Below are positions 21,851 to 33,016 of a stretch of DNA of 64,000 nucleotides, one piece after another. How positions within the stretch are numbered: the first letter of the stretch is position 1; each line of letters starts with the position of its first letter. The stretch comes from Miscanthus floridulus. Its lineage: Eukaryota; Streptophyta; Magnoliopsida; Poales; Poaceae. The stretch covers positions 62,753,798 through 62,817,797 of the forward strand of contig NC_089591.1 of assembly GCF_019320115.1 (NCBI RefSeq), given 5' to 3'. The translations under genes were made by a program, and so were the position numbers. The notes under the pieces were generated by a model. It was not told the DNA's origin. It worked only from the letters and a program-made list of their open reading frames with translations, and searched no databases.

Positions 21851-21871
21851 TACTCGAGTGTCGCGGGCTGA

Positions 21872-22107
21872 GTGCTTGTTTAGTTCGCGAATTTTGGGAA
21901 TTTGGCTACTGTAGCATTTTTGTTTTTATTTGGCAATTAGTGTTCAATCATGGACTAATTAGGCTCAAAACGTTCGTCTCGTAATTTCTAACCAAACTGT
22001 GTAATTAGTTTTTTTTTCGTCTACATTTAATGCTCCATGCACGTATCGCAAGATTCGATGTGATGCTACCTGTAGCACCTTTTTGGGAAATTTTTTTGGA
22101 AGCACCG
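21872..22107. repeat. MITE, TTTAGATTG-ended family, second of an inverted pair
   Basis: It starts GTGCTTGTTTAGTTCGCG and contains GCTACTGTAGCATTTTTGT and CTCAAAACGTTCGTCTCG, so it is oriented opposite to its neighbour at 21617-21850. Only about 20 bases separate them. Confidence 0.6.
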
Positions 22108-24648
22108 AATATTCTCATCGCAGAATGCTCCAAATCATGTGATGTGATGTATGATGCCTGGTTTGTGCTACTCCTACAGTGGGCTGAGCCTCATTCCTAC
22201 CAGTGCTGATGCTGATGGCACCTGTTCAAACTTGTCATCCGGAAAAACACACGCCATTTTGTTGAAAGCTTGGATGAGGCGATGATCCAGTCCCGACTCC
22301 ACACCGTCTCTGTTGTCAGCAAGAGCCCGCGAGGTCCTCGGCTCGCATTGAAGGTGGCAGAGACCTACTCCGTAGACTACGTACACCCGCTGCCCCCTAG
22401 CTAGTAATCGTGTTCCATCCGGCGGTCCGGCCAGACATGGCATCCATCCCATCCCATCCCATACGTATACACCGCTGTCCTGCTCCGTCCGGCAACAGGG
22501 TGCATGCAGCCGGCGCCGTCTCCCAAACAACGAGACGCAGGAGCAGCTAGCTCTAGGCCCTCTAGTAGCTGCTAACCACCATTGACAAATCTCTCTTTCG
22601 TGCTCCACTCCACGGTCTGCTTCCCAGCCCCAGCGCCCCGAAGCCGTTTCTTCGATCACGTCGTGTGCTTCCCTTTGGTTCGATCGTCCCAGCCGGGCTC
22701 TCACTCAAGTGGCGACCGCGCCCTGACCGGGTCACCACTCACCAGGGCGTGCCGCTGCGCTCGCGGTTTTGGTTGCCTCGCCTGTTGCCGCACGATTGAA
22801 ACCGGTAGTGTGACCTTGCCAACTCCCCGCGCGCTTAATTTGTCGTCACGTGACGACGCAGAACGAACTCGATCCATCTCCCCGGCCGGTGTACGCCGAG
22901 CCAACGTATCAAGCGGTATATACTCTCTGCTGCTGCCGATCAGGCGGTTTGGTCTTGACTATTGTCCAATTGAACAGCCTAGTTATATTCTGCACCAGTG
23001 AGGGTCCGAGCATTCATCTAAAACCTTCTAGACCCTCAGACCTGTTGCATCAAATTTTCTCTCTATCTTAAAACAATGACGTGCAAATCTTTTGTGTGTT
23101 CGAGAAAAAAAAAACCGGTTTAGTCTCGTATGAAGAGGTCGATCGGTCACGGTCAGCCTGTAGCCAGAGTTCGTTATTACAGCCAGTTCGGCCGATTGAG
23201 CGGTCCGTGCGGTCGACTGGACTGCTGTTCGAGCGATCGCTTTCCGGGCCGAGGACACTCGGTCCGGTGAGCTGTCTGAGACGCACCTTCCGGGTGAGTT
23301 CCCCTGATGAGAATCCCGTGGGCACTCCCAACTCGAGAGTCCTCACTCCTCTGGAACTTGGCATTCATGTGCTCACCGTTCTGGTCCAGCTCTGAAGAAG
23401 GCCGTGGATGATGCAGAGTGGTGACACGACACGCGATCGATCCATCCATCCATGCATATATAGAACGTTCAAAGCTATGCTGCAGTTTTAAATCCTGCGT
23501 GAATATGTATACGCAAACGCAAGTGTAACATCGCCGCTCGATTTCGCTTGGTTGGAACTTAGCCGTGAGCCGGTGACGGTGGATTACTTTATTCGTCTAC
23601 TCGTTATTACCCAAGGAACGTGGTCAAATATACCAGTATACCAGTACGTATCTCTCGTAACGGAACTGATGCGCCATATACTGTATTTTTCTCGTAGGAT
23701 AGTGAACGCGTTGGCATGTACTCAGCTGCTCCTGTGTTATTACTTCTCAGTCAAAATCTCCCGATTCTTTTTAATCATCTTCGCATGTCTTTTAGCATGC
23801 TGCCTAGTGTGTGTAACCGGAGGTAGTAGTAGCTTTCGTGGTACGTAAATGCTGCAAGGGACCTGGGCTCACTTTGCAATAAACAAGGACAGTCCTTGCT
23901 AGAAGACGTACTGCTCCAGTAGTAGAATATTTTGCTACTACAAATGTACTGTGTAGATAGATACAGGTAAGGAAATTACTATGAAATAACACTAGACAAC
24001 AGAGCAGAGAGACAGCAAACGTTGGTCTCATCAATCTGGCCGATGGATAAGGCCTAATCGAGCCTTGGTTGCATTTTATTATGAAATGCGATGGGTCGGA
24101 CTCCCCGTGAGAGCTCACTTAGGACAGAATTAAAAAATCTCACCGTTAAAGTATAGGTGTTTCGTCTTTGGTTGTGATCATTTTATATGGGCTATGGTGC
24201 CATTATATGAGTGGGGAAGGGGTTTTTTTTGCAATTTGAGTCATTTTCTCATGAAAGACAACAAAGACAACACACGACGAGATGATCAAGATGTCCATAT
24301 ACAGCAGGAACAACACATGACCAAATCCTTTATTCGATGCACCTGTGTCGACATCTACTAGCAACGCACGAACACGTGTCAAGAGGTGAGCTGGTGAATA
24401 ACCTCGTTGTCGTTGTCGATGTCATGGAATTGACGGAACCAGCGGCAGCGGTATGGAGACTAGGATTCGAGTATGGACTCCAATGCCCTCTGGGTTTGGA
24501 AGGATGCCTAGGGCGGTGGCTGGCAACGGTGGCGGAGTCGTGGATGACAAGGCAATTCAGCGGCGCCACCATCAACCAGGCAATGGAGGCTCACCGGTGG
24601 GCGAGGTCGACAGAGGGGGTGACCAAGCGCAAGATTAGGTCAGTCTTA
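22108..24648. other. Intergenic, no gene recognised
   Basis: The largest frame is 176 codons on the minus strand (22174-22704), Arg/Gly-rich with a CATCC microsatellite inside; no family is apparent. Frames at 23081-23395 and 24337-24654 are also unrecognised. The region may hold promoter or decayed transposon sequence. Confidence 0.4.
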
Positions 24649-25117
24649 GGCTAGTCTCAGTGAGAGTTTAATGTGAGTTTTATCTGCATTTAATAGACTG
24701 CCATATAGCTAATTTTATGACATGTCAACATTTTTAAGAAGAGAGAGAAGAAGTAAGCTTTCGTCTAGATGAAACTCTCTTGACACGACTACTAACTCTC
24801 TTTGAGTCATTAAATTAAATGTCTTTGAAAACTAGAATGAAACTTTTCACTGAGAGTGAGTGTTTTATCCACGTTTCATTTAATTCTATATGACAATTTT
24901 GAAAATAACGCGAAACTGCTCACTAAGATAGGTCTTAGTGGGGGTTTGATGTCACTGTTTCCTAGACTCTTATGTGTTGGAAAACAGTGTAGACAAGTTT
25001 CATCCCTAGTGAAACTCATTTCATCCCATGAAACATTTACCAAATCTGTCTTCATCAATATTATGCCACGTCAATTTTTTTTAATGCCCATGAAACCCCA
25101 TTAAAACTGGTCTTAGA
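24649..25117. repeat. MITE cluster, CTAGTCTCAGTGAGAGTTT-ended
   Basis: It starts GGCTAGTCTCAGTGAGAGTT and ends CATTAAAACTGGTCTTAG. Internal CACTAAGATAGGTCTTAGTG near 24930 suggests two copies abutting or nested. Repeated GAAAC(T/G)C(A/T)T motifs. No coding capacity. Confidence 0.5.
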
Positions 25118-25987
25118 GAAGAATGGGTGGTCGAGAGAGTATTATACCAAAGCAAAGTTATCATACTAATTGTAAAACTGTAAACATTGTAAATTTAATT
25201 AAACTCAAAATGATTTATCTCGTTAATATACTAATCGTGTTTTTTTATATAGAGAGCACGAATAACATAGATCCCGTGACATGCAAAAGTTGAGTGCCAG
25301 CAACACATGCAGCTACACTGTAGAAACAAAACCTACGTAAACTCTGCGTGTGGAGGACCTCAGCCTTATCCCTCGTGTAGTCATGTGATGCCAGATCCTG
25401 AGATCCGGAGATGGAAATATCTTTGCTTTGGCAGCGTCCGCAAGGCCGGGCGCATCAAAAGTTCTTGACTTGTTGTACTCTCGCGTCGTCGGACTCGGAC
25501 AGGAACGACCTGAAGAGTGAAGAGTGGAGTGGAGGAGGTCTACAACGAGATCAAGGGCTCCGCGCTAGGACGCGGTCCGCGGCCGGGAGTCACGTAGGAT
25601 TGGATCGGGCCCGCGGCGATCCGCGGACCGCCGGCCGGCCGAAGCGGCCCGGGGTCAAGGTCAGGTCAGTCCGGCCGTTTGGAGCGACGTACTACGTGTT
25701 GACCTGGCCAGCTGATCGATATGCTCTGTTCGGTTAGGACAGCTTAGACCGTACTGAAGTTGGCGAGCGATCCCACTGGGGGGTTTGGATGTGAATGTGA
25801 TCATGACAACATTCTCCATCCCTCGATCGGCTCAAGGGTTTAGTAACTCGATCGATCGAAATTCTCTTGTTGGGTTTTTTTGTCTTCTTCGTTGGATCTG
25901 TCAACTGTTGAAGGTACCAGGCAATTGCATAGAGGTTGTGGGCGTACGTGGGATCCACGTGCTCTAGTGCACCATCATGTACGTATA
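25118..25987. other. Intergenic, nothing recognised
   Basis: AT-rich to 25250, then a GC-rich patch at 25540-25700 with GGCCGGCCG-type palindromes. No domain or element end seen. Confidence 0.4.
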
Positions 25988-26251
25988 TACTCCCTTCGTC
26001 TAGAAAAGAACGCAATTCTAGTACTAGTGCCACGTTTTAGTATCTTGAGTTTGACCAATTATAAATAAAAAAAGTATCAATACTTATGATATCAAATAAA
26101 TAACATTAGATTAAATACGAAATTATTTTCATAATAAATTGATTTGAAGCCTATAAATATGAATATTATTCACTAGAAATGTGGTCAAACGTGAACTACT
26201 TTTACTGACATGCAACCCCTAGTTACTATTCTTTTCTGGACGGAGGGAGTA
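25988..26251. repeat. Stowaway MITE
   Basis: The ends TACTCCCTTCGTCTAGAAAAG and CTTTTCTGGACGGAGGGAGTA are inverted and TA-bounded. 264 bp. Internal GAGTTTGACCAATTATA is typical of grass Stowaways. Sequence from here to 26586 holds nothing else. Confidence 0.88.
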
Positions 26252-26586
26252 CATGACAAATCGAGCCTATCTCAGTTGGTTGGATGTTTTAGGTGAAATT
26301 TGTCTATTTGAATTCAGGTCTTAAACATTCACGCGGACAAACCATTTTTTTTGTATTTTTCTGAGTTTATTTTAGGATTTAATTAACAGCACAATCTTTT
26401 AGTGGCGAGCAAGACATCTACGGCAACTTTGTTAATCTCAAATTTTGAAATAAATGCCAAGACTAATACCATGTTTGCTTAAACTAATTAGAATTTTTTA
26501 GTTAGTAATTACATAAAAATCACATAGAAGCATATAAATGACTATGATATAAAGAAGCCACGTTAAGACAATTATTCTTAAGTTCT

Positions 26587-27372
26587 TTTTTTGAAAGGAT
26601 GACAAAAGATTTGCCGTATTTTATTAGAAGAGAAGAAGATAAATACAACAGGCCACGGAGTGACTCCAACTCCCACCACTTATAAATAGTGAGCACAACC
26701 ACTTACAACTCGTAAAAACAACCCGCCGTGAAGCCCCTAGCCCGAAGGAACCTAGACAACCAAGGCAACACTCAACGAACCTGAAGGAGATCGAAACGAC
26801 TAAAGGATTAAGCATCACTGCTTGTGGTCGACTTAGCAATGTGGTATTGTTCAACTGACTCTTTGATCATCATTGCCACCTCTTCCGAGGTCCTTCCTTT
26901 TGTTGAAAAGTTCTTCTATTCCGCACATTCCAATAAAAATAGATTACTAAACCATCGAAGTCTTTACGAACCGATTTGTCCAATTTAGCCCTAGACCTTT
27001 TCCACCAAGAGTAAATGGAGCCACCAGAAGTAACTGTGTGTAGGGCATGGAAGCCTCCCCGATTCACAATCTTATCCCAGAGACTTGCTTAGTGAAAGAG
27101 AAATCTTTGCAATAAGGTTGATGTTTCAGTCTGAAGGTAACATAACTTGCAAATGGGATTCCTATCCATCCCTTCTTCAACAAATTGTCTTCAGTTAGAA
27201 TGTTTACATGTAGGAGGGTCCATGCAAAGAAGCGACATTTAGGCTCTGTTTTTGCTCTCCAAATTAGGTTGATCTTTAGCTTGTTTGTAACTTTGTATCC
27301 CCGACAATTGAATAAGATAAGCACTCTTAGTTGTATATTTTCCGTCCAAGGTCCAGCGCCAAATGATTTCAT
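26587..27372 (-). pseudogene. 5'-truncated LINE (L1-type) 3' end
   Basis: On the minus strand the segment encodes IWRAKTEPKCRFFAWTLLH...LLKKGW, the zinc-binding region that follows the reverse transcriptase of plant L1-type elements. It then reads through a 3' UTR to CATCCTTTCAAAAAAA at 26587, a short A tail. The reverse transcriptase and endonuclease are missing and the reading frame changes at about 27064 and 26870, so it is a dead-on-arrival fragment. The orientation is set by the A tail. Confidence 0.75.
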
Positions 27373-27403
27373 CTTCTCTCTGTCTCTCTCTCTCTGGATA
27401 TTG

Positions 27404-27512
27404 GCCCTGTTCGCTTGAGCTACTTTTCAGCCATGGAATAATTTTTTCCTCTCACAACATTTCAGTATAAGCATCAACATAAACTAAATTTCAGCATAAG
27501 CGAACAAGACCA
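27404..27512. repeat. MITE, GTTCGC-type family
   Basis: GGCCCTGTTCGCTTGAGCTA on the left and TAAGCGAACAAGACCAT on the right. The core is TTTCCTCTCACAACATTTC. Both ends intact. Confidence 0.7.
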
Positions 27513-28319
27513 TTATTAATTGCACAAAATAATCTGACAAATTCTTGTATCTCTTTCTGGATATTCTTAAGTTCTCATATCAATTGAAAAAAATATATTA
27601 TTTAACATTCTTTATTACTCGTATGGTCTAAACCAATGTGTTGACATTTTTATTACTATTGGAACCATTCACGTTATCCATTGAACCATTCACACGTACT
27701 GACGTAGTGTAACAGTCTAACGACGAATAATAGGAACAGTACAACAACTTACAGTAGGGTCTGCTAAATTCCAAAACTCAGTACCGGGGCCGCCGGTGTT
27801 ACCGGCGCTATCAAGTCAATCGATGGACGACTTGCATGCATGTAACCGCTAAACCCATTCATGACGAGTCTACCACCATTGTTATCCGGCCCAAGGTGTC
27901 CTTTTGCAACCGCCGGAATCAGCTGGTGGCATCTCGTCACATGCACGAGCTAGAACGAGTAAAAGTGAATTAAGCCGCCGGAATCTTTCCGGGATTAGAC
28001 TTTTCTGCGTAGTAGTAGGTTCGAGTCAGCAACGGCGAACTTCCGATGGAGCCGCTCAAACAGAGACCTTCGCGGCAGAGTGTGCATGCATGGCTGACAT
28101 GTGGATGTGCCGCAGGCTCAGAGTCAGACCCTGTACGCTGCATGTCTAAGCTAAGCTATATACAGTACTCCTCTGATCCTCTCCTAGTATTATCCTACAA
28201 TGCACTTATGCACATGTCCTTTGGCGTGCACGCACGCCTGTATGCACTCCAACTTCTAATCAGATTTTAACTAGACTATTGTCAAACAAGAAACCAAGTC
28301 TAGCGTGTACCGCACACAC
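27513..28319. other. Intergenic, nothing recognised
   Basis: Short frames only; no element ends or domains seen. Confidence 0.4.
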
Positions 28320-28462
28320 TTAATCCATTCTAAATTATAAGACGTTTTGACTTTTCTAGATTCATGATTTTTTCTACGTACTTAGATATACACTATGCCG
28401 AAATGTACGGATGAAAGCAATGTATTTAGAAAAATCAAAACGTCTTATAATTTAGATTAGGA
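28320..28462. repeat. Stowaway-like MITE
   Basis: TAATCCATTCTAAATTATAA on the left and TTATAATTTAGATTAGG on the right are inverted, extended by GACGTTTTGACTTTTCTAGA and AAATCAAAACGTC. About 143 bp. The outermost CTCCCTC bases are eroded. Confidence 0.75.
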
Positions 28463-28872
28463 AAACGATATAATTTAGTTAGGCAGACGTACTATACGTC
28501 CAGATCAAAGACCGGAGAATAAAGATCACTGCGAGTAACTTTTTCAAAGCCGTCGCCTACTATCCATGAACGAGCCGCATCGATGCATGCATCTCTCTAG
28601 ACTAGCCGCAACAAGCATGCATGTCACTGTACGCGCAGTTAATAAAGCAAGAGAGAGAGAGAGAGGAGACCCAGTCCACACCTGCATGGGGCAAACGACC
28701 TCGCCTCACCACCTTGCGTGCGTGCATCGTCCAGGCGTGTGTGTCGACACCGACACGTAGCAGCAAGAGTAAGGGCTGGTTCGGCTTTGATCGTTCTCTG
28801 GAACGATTCTTAGATTGAATGATTGACTCATTTGTATAACAACTGATCAGCTGTTATGGTTTCCGGTCCCAT
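28463..28872. other. Intergenic, nothing recognised
   Basis: A (GA)n microsatellite lies near 28650-28665. No gene. Confidence 0.4.
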
Positions 28873-29480
28873 TCAGGCCTCGTTTGGCGTTTCTGGGAAC
28901 CAAACCAAGGAGATGTGACCCACGCGGGGGTGTGGTTGACCCACGGTGGCCACCCGATCCCCTCCGGGTTCATCCACGGGAGAGGCCTGAGGCCATGCCG
29001 TCCGCCCGTCCACGCCTGCTAGCGGCAACGACGCGAGGGCAAGGGCCGCGTACCGCGCGCAGGCACGCGAGGCCGCGAGAGGGAGGAAGATTCGTTCCGC
29101 GTCTCAGCCGACGATTTTTTTCCCACGTGGAACGGCGGGGTTAGCGTCGTGTTCGCTTGACTTATAAACCATATTTTTTTAGCTAATTGGTATGTTCGTT
29201 GGTTGGCTTCTGGGCTGGTTTAGGCTGGCTGGTGCTGGTTTATTGTGAAAAAAATACTGTTGGTTGGCTGAAACCAACAAGCACGAATAATATTTTTCTT
29301 TAAAAGAATTAATCAATAGTATTTTTAGTCATAGCTTATCAGCCAGTAGAGCAGGACGGCAATCCACGACGACCACGACCTGCCAGATGAGCTCGCCCCC
29401 GGCGTGGGCTTGGTTCCACGGGTGGCGGGGTTTGAGACCCGATCCATGCCGTTCCAAGGCTTTCCAAACGAGCCCTCAAG
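28873..29480. mobile_element. TIR element with GC-rich interior, carrying a nested GTTCGC-type MITE
   Basis: The left end is GGCCTCGTTTGGCGTTTC and the right end, in reverse, GGGCTCGTTTGGAAAGCC. TCA follows the right end and precedes the left end, a possible 3-bp target duplication. A GTTCGC-type MITE at about 29148-29354 (GTGTTCGCTTGACTTATAAA to ATAGCTTATCAGCCAGTA) sits inside. No transposase; superfamily not assigned. Confidence 0.5.
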
Positions 29481-30156
29481 GAAACCGAACGACTCCCAAG
29501 AGGCCAAGACGTCCCGCATTTGCTAGCAGCCTAGCACCCAGCAGGAAGCAACTAGGCAACTAGTTAACCTCAGCATGTGCGCTGGCTGCCGGTCAATCTT
29601 CTGGGGGAAACGAGGATCCGATCCGTTGAGATCGCGATTGTGAACAGGTTCCTGCAGGAAGCGTACGTAACATGAGCGCACGCTCATCGCTAAACGTACA
29701 GCCGGCTGCACGTGCTAGCGCTCACGCGGCAAAAGGCACAAAATAGTGTTTGGTAAAACAAAACAGTAACTTCGTGACTCCTTGCTACTAATGAATGCAT
29801 GCAATAGAATTACGACGTTCATATCTCCGCTATATACTAAAATTAAACCACTTGGAAGTGTTCTAAAGACAAAGTTGGGGTCAGAAACACGGATTTCCAC
29901 TAGGAAGTTCTCAGAGAAATTTGATAAAATTTATACCAACTCTTTGCAATTAATTAGCTTTCATAAAGGGAAAAAATCACTCTGCAGCATGAAAAATGTT
30001 TTGTTCCGTTTCTTGTATTTTTTTTGTAATATAGGTAAATTTTGTTCCACTTTAATTATAATTAAAAAAACTAGCAAAGAGCGCATAGTGGTCCGTGACT
30101 AAGGAGATTAGATTTTCTTCTTCGATGATCTTACTTTTAAATAGTACTAGAAGTTA
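29481..30156. other. Intergenic, nothing recognised
   Basis: AT-rich after 29750. A 106-codon frame (29782-30102) has no recognised motif. Confidence 0.4.
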
Positions 30157-30405
30157 CACTCTCCGTTCTAATATAAATTGCATATTACTTTAAATTTACC
30201 CTAAGTCAAACTTCTCAAAATTTCACTGCTCTAATAGCAAAATATATAACTACCATCAAAATTAGTTTTTATTGTGTTTTCATAAAATATTTTTCATTCA
30301 TTTGAACTTGTACATGCTAGCTAGTATTTATCTTCAAAACCTCGATCAAAGTTGAAAAAATTGATGTCGGATAAAGCTAAAGTTTTGGAACGAAAAGAGG
30401 ATCCC
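30157..30405. repeat. Degraded Stowaway-like MITE
   Basis: ACTCTCCGTTCTAATATAAA on the left and AGTTTTGGAACGAAAAGAGG on the right are imperfect inverted ends. Internal CTAAGTCAAACTTCTCAAA and CGATCAAAGTTGAAAAAA are typical of the group. 30406-30949 holds no gene. Confidence 0.6.
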
Positions 30406-30949
30406 ACAAGAGAAGAAATGTTGGGGCCCTGGCCAAAATACTCCAGCGAGCTACCTGTTCTTTGTTGACACGCCTCCCGCAAAATGCCAATTTAGGTACG
30501 CTTTACATAGAGCGTACGTGTTGTATCCGCTCATTCATCAATATGTTTTTTTTTGAAACAAAGCTCATTCATCAATGTCAGACTCTACAATTGCCTTGCC
30601 CATCCAAACCTGCCTCCACTAATCACTCTTGTCGTATATATCCAAACACGAGTTTCTTAATTAGGGAAATTCACAGTACGTCTTTCAAGCCATTACGCGT
30701 TTTCGTTGTAGCCAGCTTTGTAGTTCTTAGCTTGGTCGCTCCTTTAATCTTACTAGATTCAGGTTCGAGAAATGTGATTTCTTTATTTATTATGTTTTGG
30801 ATCGGCTCCAGCTGTAGACAATTTCCTATCCTTTCTTGTTTCTTCCAAAGCTCAAAAACTCAAGAAAGTTCACAGTAATTGCTCTCTTTATTTCTCCAAT
30901 ACGCGCCGCTTTGCGTATCATTGTATTAATAAATAATGAGTAGAGTTTA

Positions 30950-31413
30950 TGTTGATAGAGTTAAAGCAAGATCTCTAGGCATAAATCTAGCTTGTCTACT
31001 TGCACTTGGAATAACCCGTGAGTCCTAGAAGCATATAGAAGTACTTGATTAATAAATAGAGTGAGGAAGAGAGGGGTGAAGAGGGTGCAAACCATCAGCC
31101 GCCTTGGAGGAAGACGGGCTCGCCATCGCGGTGCTTGGTGAAGTCCCGGTGGCGGTGCTATGTCGAAGGACGGCGGTGCAGTGGCGGCGTTGGCCGGTGG
31201 CGGTGCTTCTCGTCGCTGGAAGCGCCCCCCTCTGTGATTGGTTAGAGTTTAGGACTGTAGGTGGGGTGCTAGGCGGCTCAGGCGAACCTCGTGCTCGGCG
31301 CCCCGGTCTCCCCCTCCTATTTATGGCGCCGTGCGACGGGGCCCACCAACAATATTAGGGTTGGGCGTCTCCAATGAGGACACGGATCCAAGAGCCCAAG
31401 AGATCAACTAACA
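30950..31413. mobile_element. Solo-LTR-like remnant related to the LTR of element A
   Basis: The right part (about 31240-31413) parallels the LTR of element A: GTAGGTGG(G)GTG, CGAACCTCGTGCTCGG, TATTTATGGCGCCGTGCGAC, TTAGGGTTGGGC and the terminal GAGATCAACTAACA. The proposed start TGTTGATAGAGTTAAAGC at 30950 is plausible but flanks show no target duplication, so the left boundary is uncertain. Confidence 0.5.
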
Positions 31414-31442
31414 TATGTTACAACGAAGCTAGCCGTGCCGGC

Positions 31443-31470
31443 TCCTCTCTCTCTCTCTCTCTCTCTCTCT
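31443..31470. repeat. (CT)n microsatellite
   Basis: About 14 uninterrupted CT dinucleotides, followed by an A-rich run, roughly 600 bases upstream of the second ERF gene. Confidence 0.9.
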
Positions 31471-31752
31471 AAAAAAAGAAAAACATTAGCAACAACTGAT
31501 CAACTGGATAGTTATGTAAGGCTAGCAGTGAATAAGTCATCCCAAGACAGTATAGTAAAATCTGAAAGCGTCAAATATCTATCGGGGCAGAATGCCACTT
31601 GGGCAAATTGCACGTCACGCCGTGAAATCCATCGCCGGCTTATTAGCTCCCGTGATCCGATCAACAGCGAAACAGACTCACTATACACTGTGAGATGAAG
31701 TTTAATAACGATCGAGATAACGACGTACTCCATAAAGGCTAGAGCGAGTCCA

Positions 31753-31873
31753 CCAATCAAGGGTGGTCAAAGAAATTCACCTGACCGGAGGAAAGCCCTA
31801 GGCCTTCAGTAGTTCAGTCTCCTACTATTCTCGGTACCACGGTACACCCTGCTTGATTTCTTGCCTATAAATA
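31753..31873 (+). promoter_or_regulatory. Promoter of the group IXb ERF: CCAAT, W-box, TATA
   Basis: CCAATCA lies near 31753. GGTCAA at 31765-31770 is a W-box (TTGACC) on the minus strand, the binding site of WRKY factors. CTATAAATA at 31865-31873 is the TATA box, placing transcription start near 31900 and a leader of roughly 150 bases before the ATG at 32054. A W-box fits pathogen or wound induction (inference). Confidence 0.68.
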
Positions 31874-32053
31874 CAGGGCAACCGGCCCGTAGGCCGTAGT
31901 CGTGTCCACGGAGCATCAGCTACTCGACGCACACACAAAAACAGATAGACACGGGACAACCTCTGCCGCTGAGAGTTTTTTGTGTTCTTGTGCCATCCTC
32001 TCCACCGCTACGTACAGCTGTGCAGCTCCATCGAGAGATCGACGAACACGAAC

Positions 32054-33016
32054 ATGGACTTCACCGGAGACGCCGACGGCTTCGCACTCGACTTCATCCA
32101 CGACCTCATGCTCGGCGGCGACGGCAGCGTCCCCGTGGCCAGCCCTGTCGTAGTTTCCGACGACGTCGCCTTTCCCGTCCTGCCACCTCAGCCGGAGTTC
32201 CAGCCCATGTCTTTCATACCACGGCAGCAGCATCAAGGCAACATGGACGTAGGAGCTGCTCCGACCGCCGCTGCTGCTGTCGGCGAGGCGGCGGCGTTCC
32301 GGGCGCAGGAGCCGGCGCCACCGGTGATGATAAAGTTTGGAAGCGAGCCATCGTCGCCCATGGCCACCACCATGAGGCAGCCGCTCACCATCTCCGTGCC
32401 ACCGAGCTCGTACGCCTGGGCCGCAGCGCCGGCCGTGGCGGCCGTGGAGGACTTCCGCAAGTACCGCGGCGTCAGGCAGCGGCCCTGGGGCAAGTACGCG
32501 GCGGAGATCCGCGACCCGAAGCGCCGCGGTTCGCGCGTGTGGCTCGGCACGTACGACACGCCCGTGGAGGCCGCGCGCGCCTACGACCGCGCCGCGTTCC
32601 GCATGCGCGGCGCCAAGGCCATCCTCAACTTCCCCAACGAGGTCGGCACCCGCGGCGCTGACCTCTGGACCCCGCCCGCGACGGCGACGCAGGCCTCCAC
32701 GGCAAGCAAGCGGAAGCGCCAGCAGGTGGTGGAGGGTGAGGACCCCGACGTTGAGGTGGTCGCCGTGGTGAACAAGGCGGTGAAGATCGAGGCGCCGTCG
32801 TTGTCGTCGACCCAGGTGTCCTCCTCCACCTCGCCGTCATCGACGGTGACGTCGACTACCACAGGGACAACAGGCGGACGTGCCGAGTGGCTCCCCGTGA
32901 CACCATCGAGCGGGAGCTCGGAGCAGTACTGGGAAGCGTTGCTCCGAGGTCTGCCGCCGCTCTCGCCGCTGTCGCCGCACCCAGCGTTGGGGTTTCCGCT
33001 GCTCAGCGTAAACTAA
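32054..33016 (+). CDS. AP2/ERF transcription factor, group IXb (ERF5/ERF6-like)
   Basis: A 320-residue intronless nuclear transcription factor of the ERF family. The AP2/ERF domain spans about residues 137-194: [54 protein letters not shown]. The N-terminus is acidic and hydrophobic (LDFIHDLML). A basic SKRKRQ (218-223) is a likely nuclear signal. A long Ser/Thr stretch (249-275) precedes the C-terminal [11 protein letters not shown] (300-310), whose Ser-Pro sites resemble the MAP-kinase target motif of group IXb ERFs. I chose the ATG at 32054 rather than the in-frame ATG at 31982 because MDFTGDADG begins the acidic N-terminus and codon use becomes GC3-rich there. Its partner in the window is the group IXa ERF at 1673-2554, divergently transcribed. 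The frame is intact. The kinase link and defence role are family knowledge. Confidence 0.94.
   Translation: MDFTGDADGFALDFIHDLMLGGDGSVPVASPVVVSDDVAFPVLPPQPEFQPMSFIPRQQHQGNMDVGAAPTAAAAVGEAAAFRAQEPAPPVMIKFGSEPSSPMATTMRQPLTISVPPSSYAWAAAPAVAAVEDFRKYRGVRQRPWGKYAAEIRDPKRRGSRVWLGTYDTPVEAARAYDRAAFRMRGAKAILNFPNEVGTRGADLWTPPATATQASTASKRKRQQVVEGEDPDVEVVAVVNKAVKIEAPSLSSTQVSSSTSPSSTVTSTTTGTTGGRAEWLPVTPSSGSSEQYWEALLRGLPPLSPLSPHPALGFPLLSVN

Noticed and set aside
22174..22704. 176-codon minus-strand frame
   Set aside because: No recognisable domain, Arg/Gly-rich composition, overlapping frames on the other strand and no promoter or splice context; length is explained by local GC content.
24330..24660. Possible small gene (105 codons plus, 81 codons minus)
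   Set aside because: No recognisable motif, and the frame runs straight into the adjacent MITE cluster.
31982..32053. 24-codon N-terminal extension of the IXb ERF from the upstream in-frame ATG
   Set aside because: Leader-like codon composition and no match to the group's acidic N-terminus; the Met at 32054 is the better start.
32581..32862. Minus-strand frame opposite the IXb ERF
   Set aside because: Shadow of the GC3-rich ERF coding sequence.
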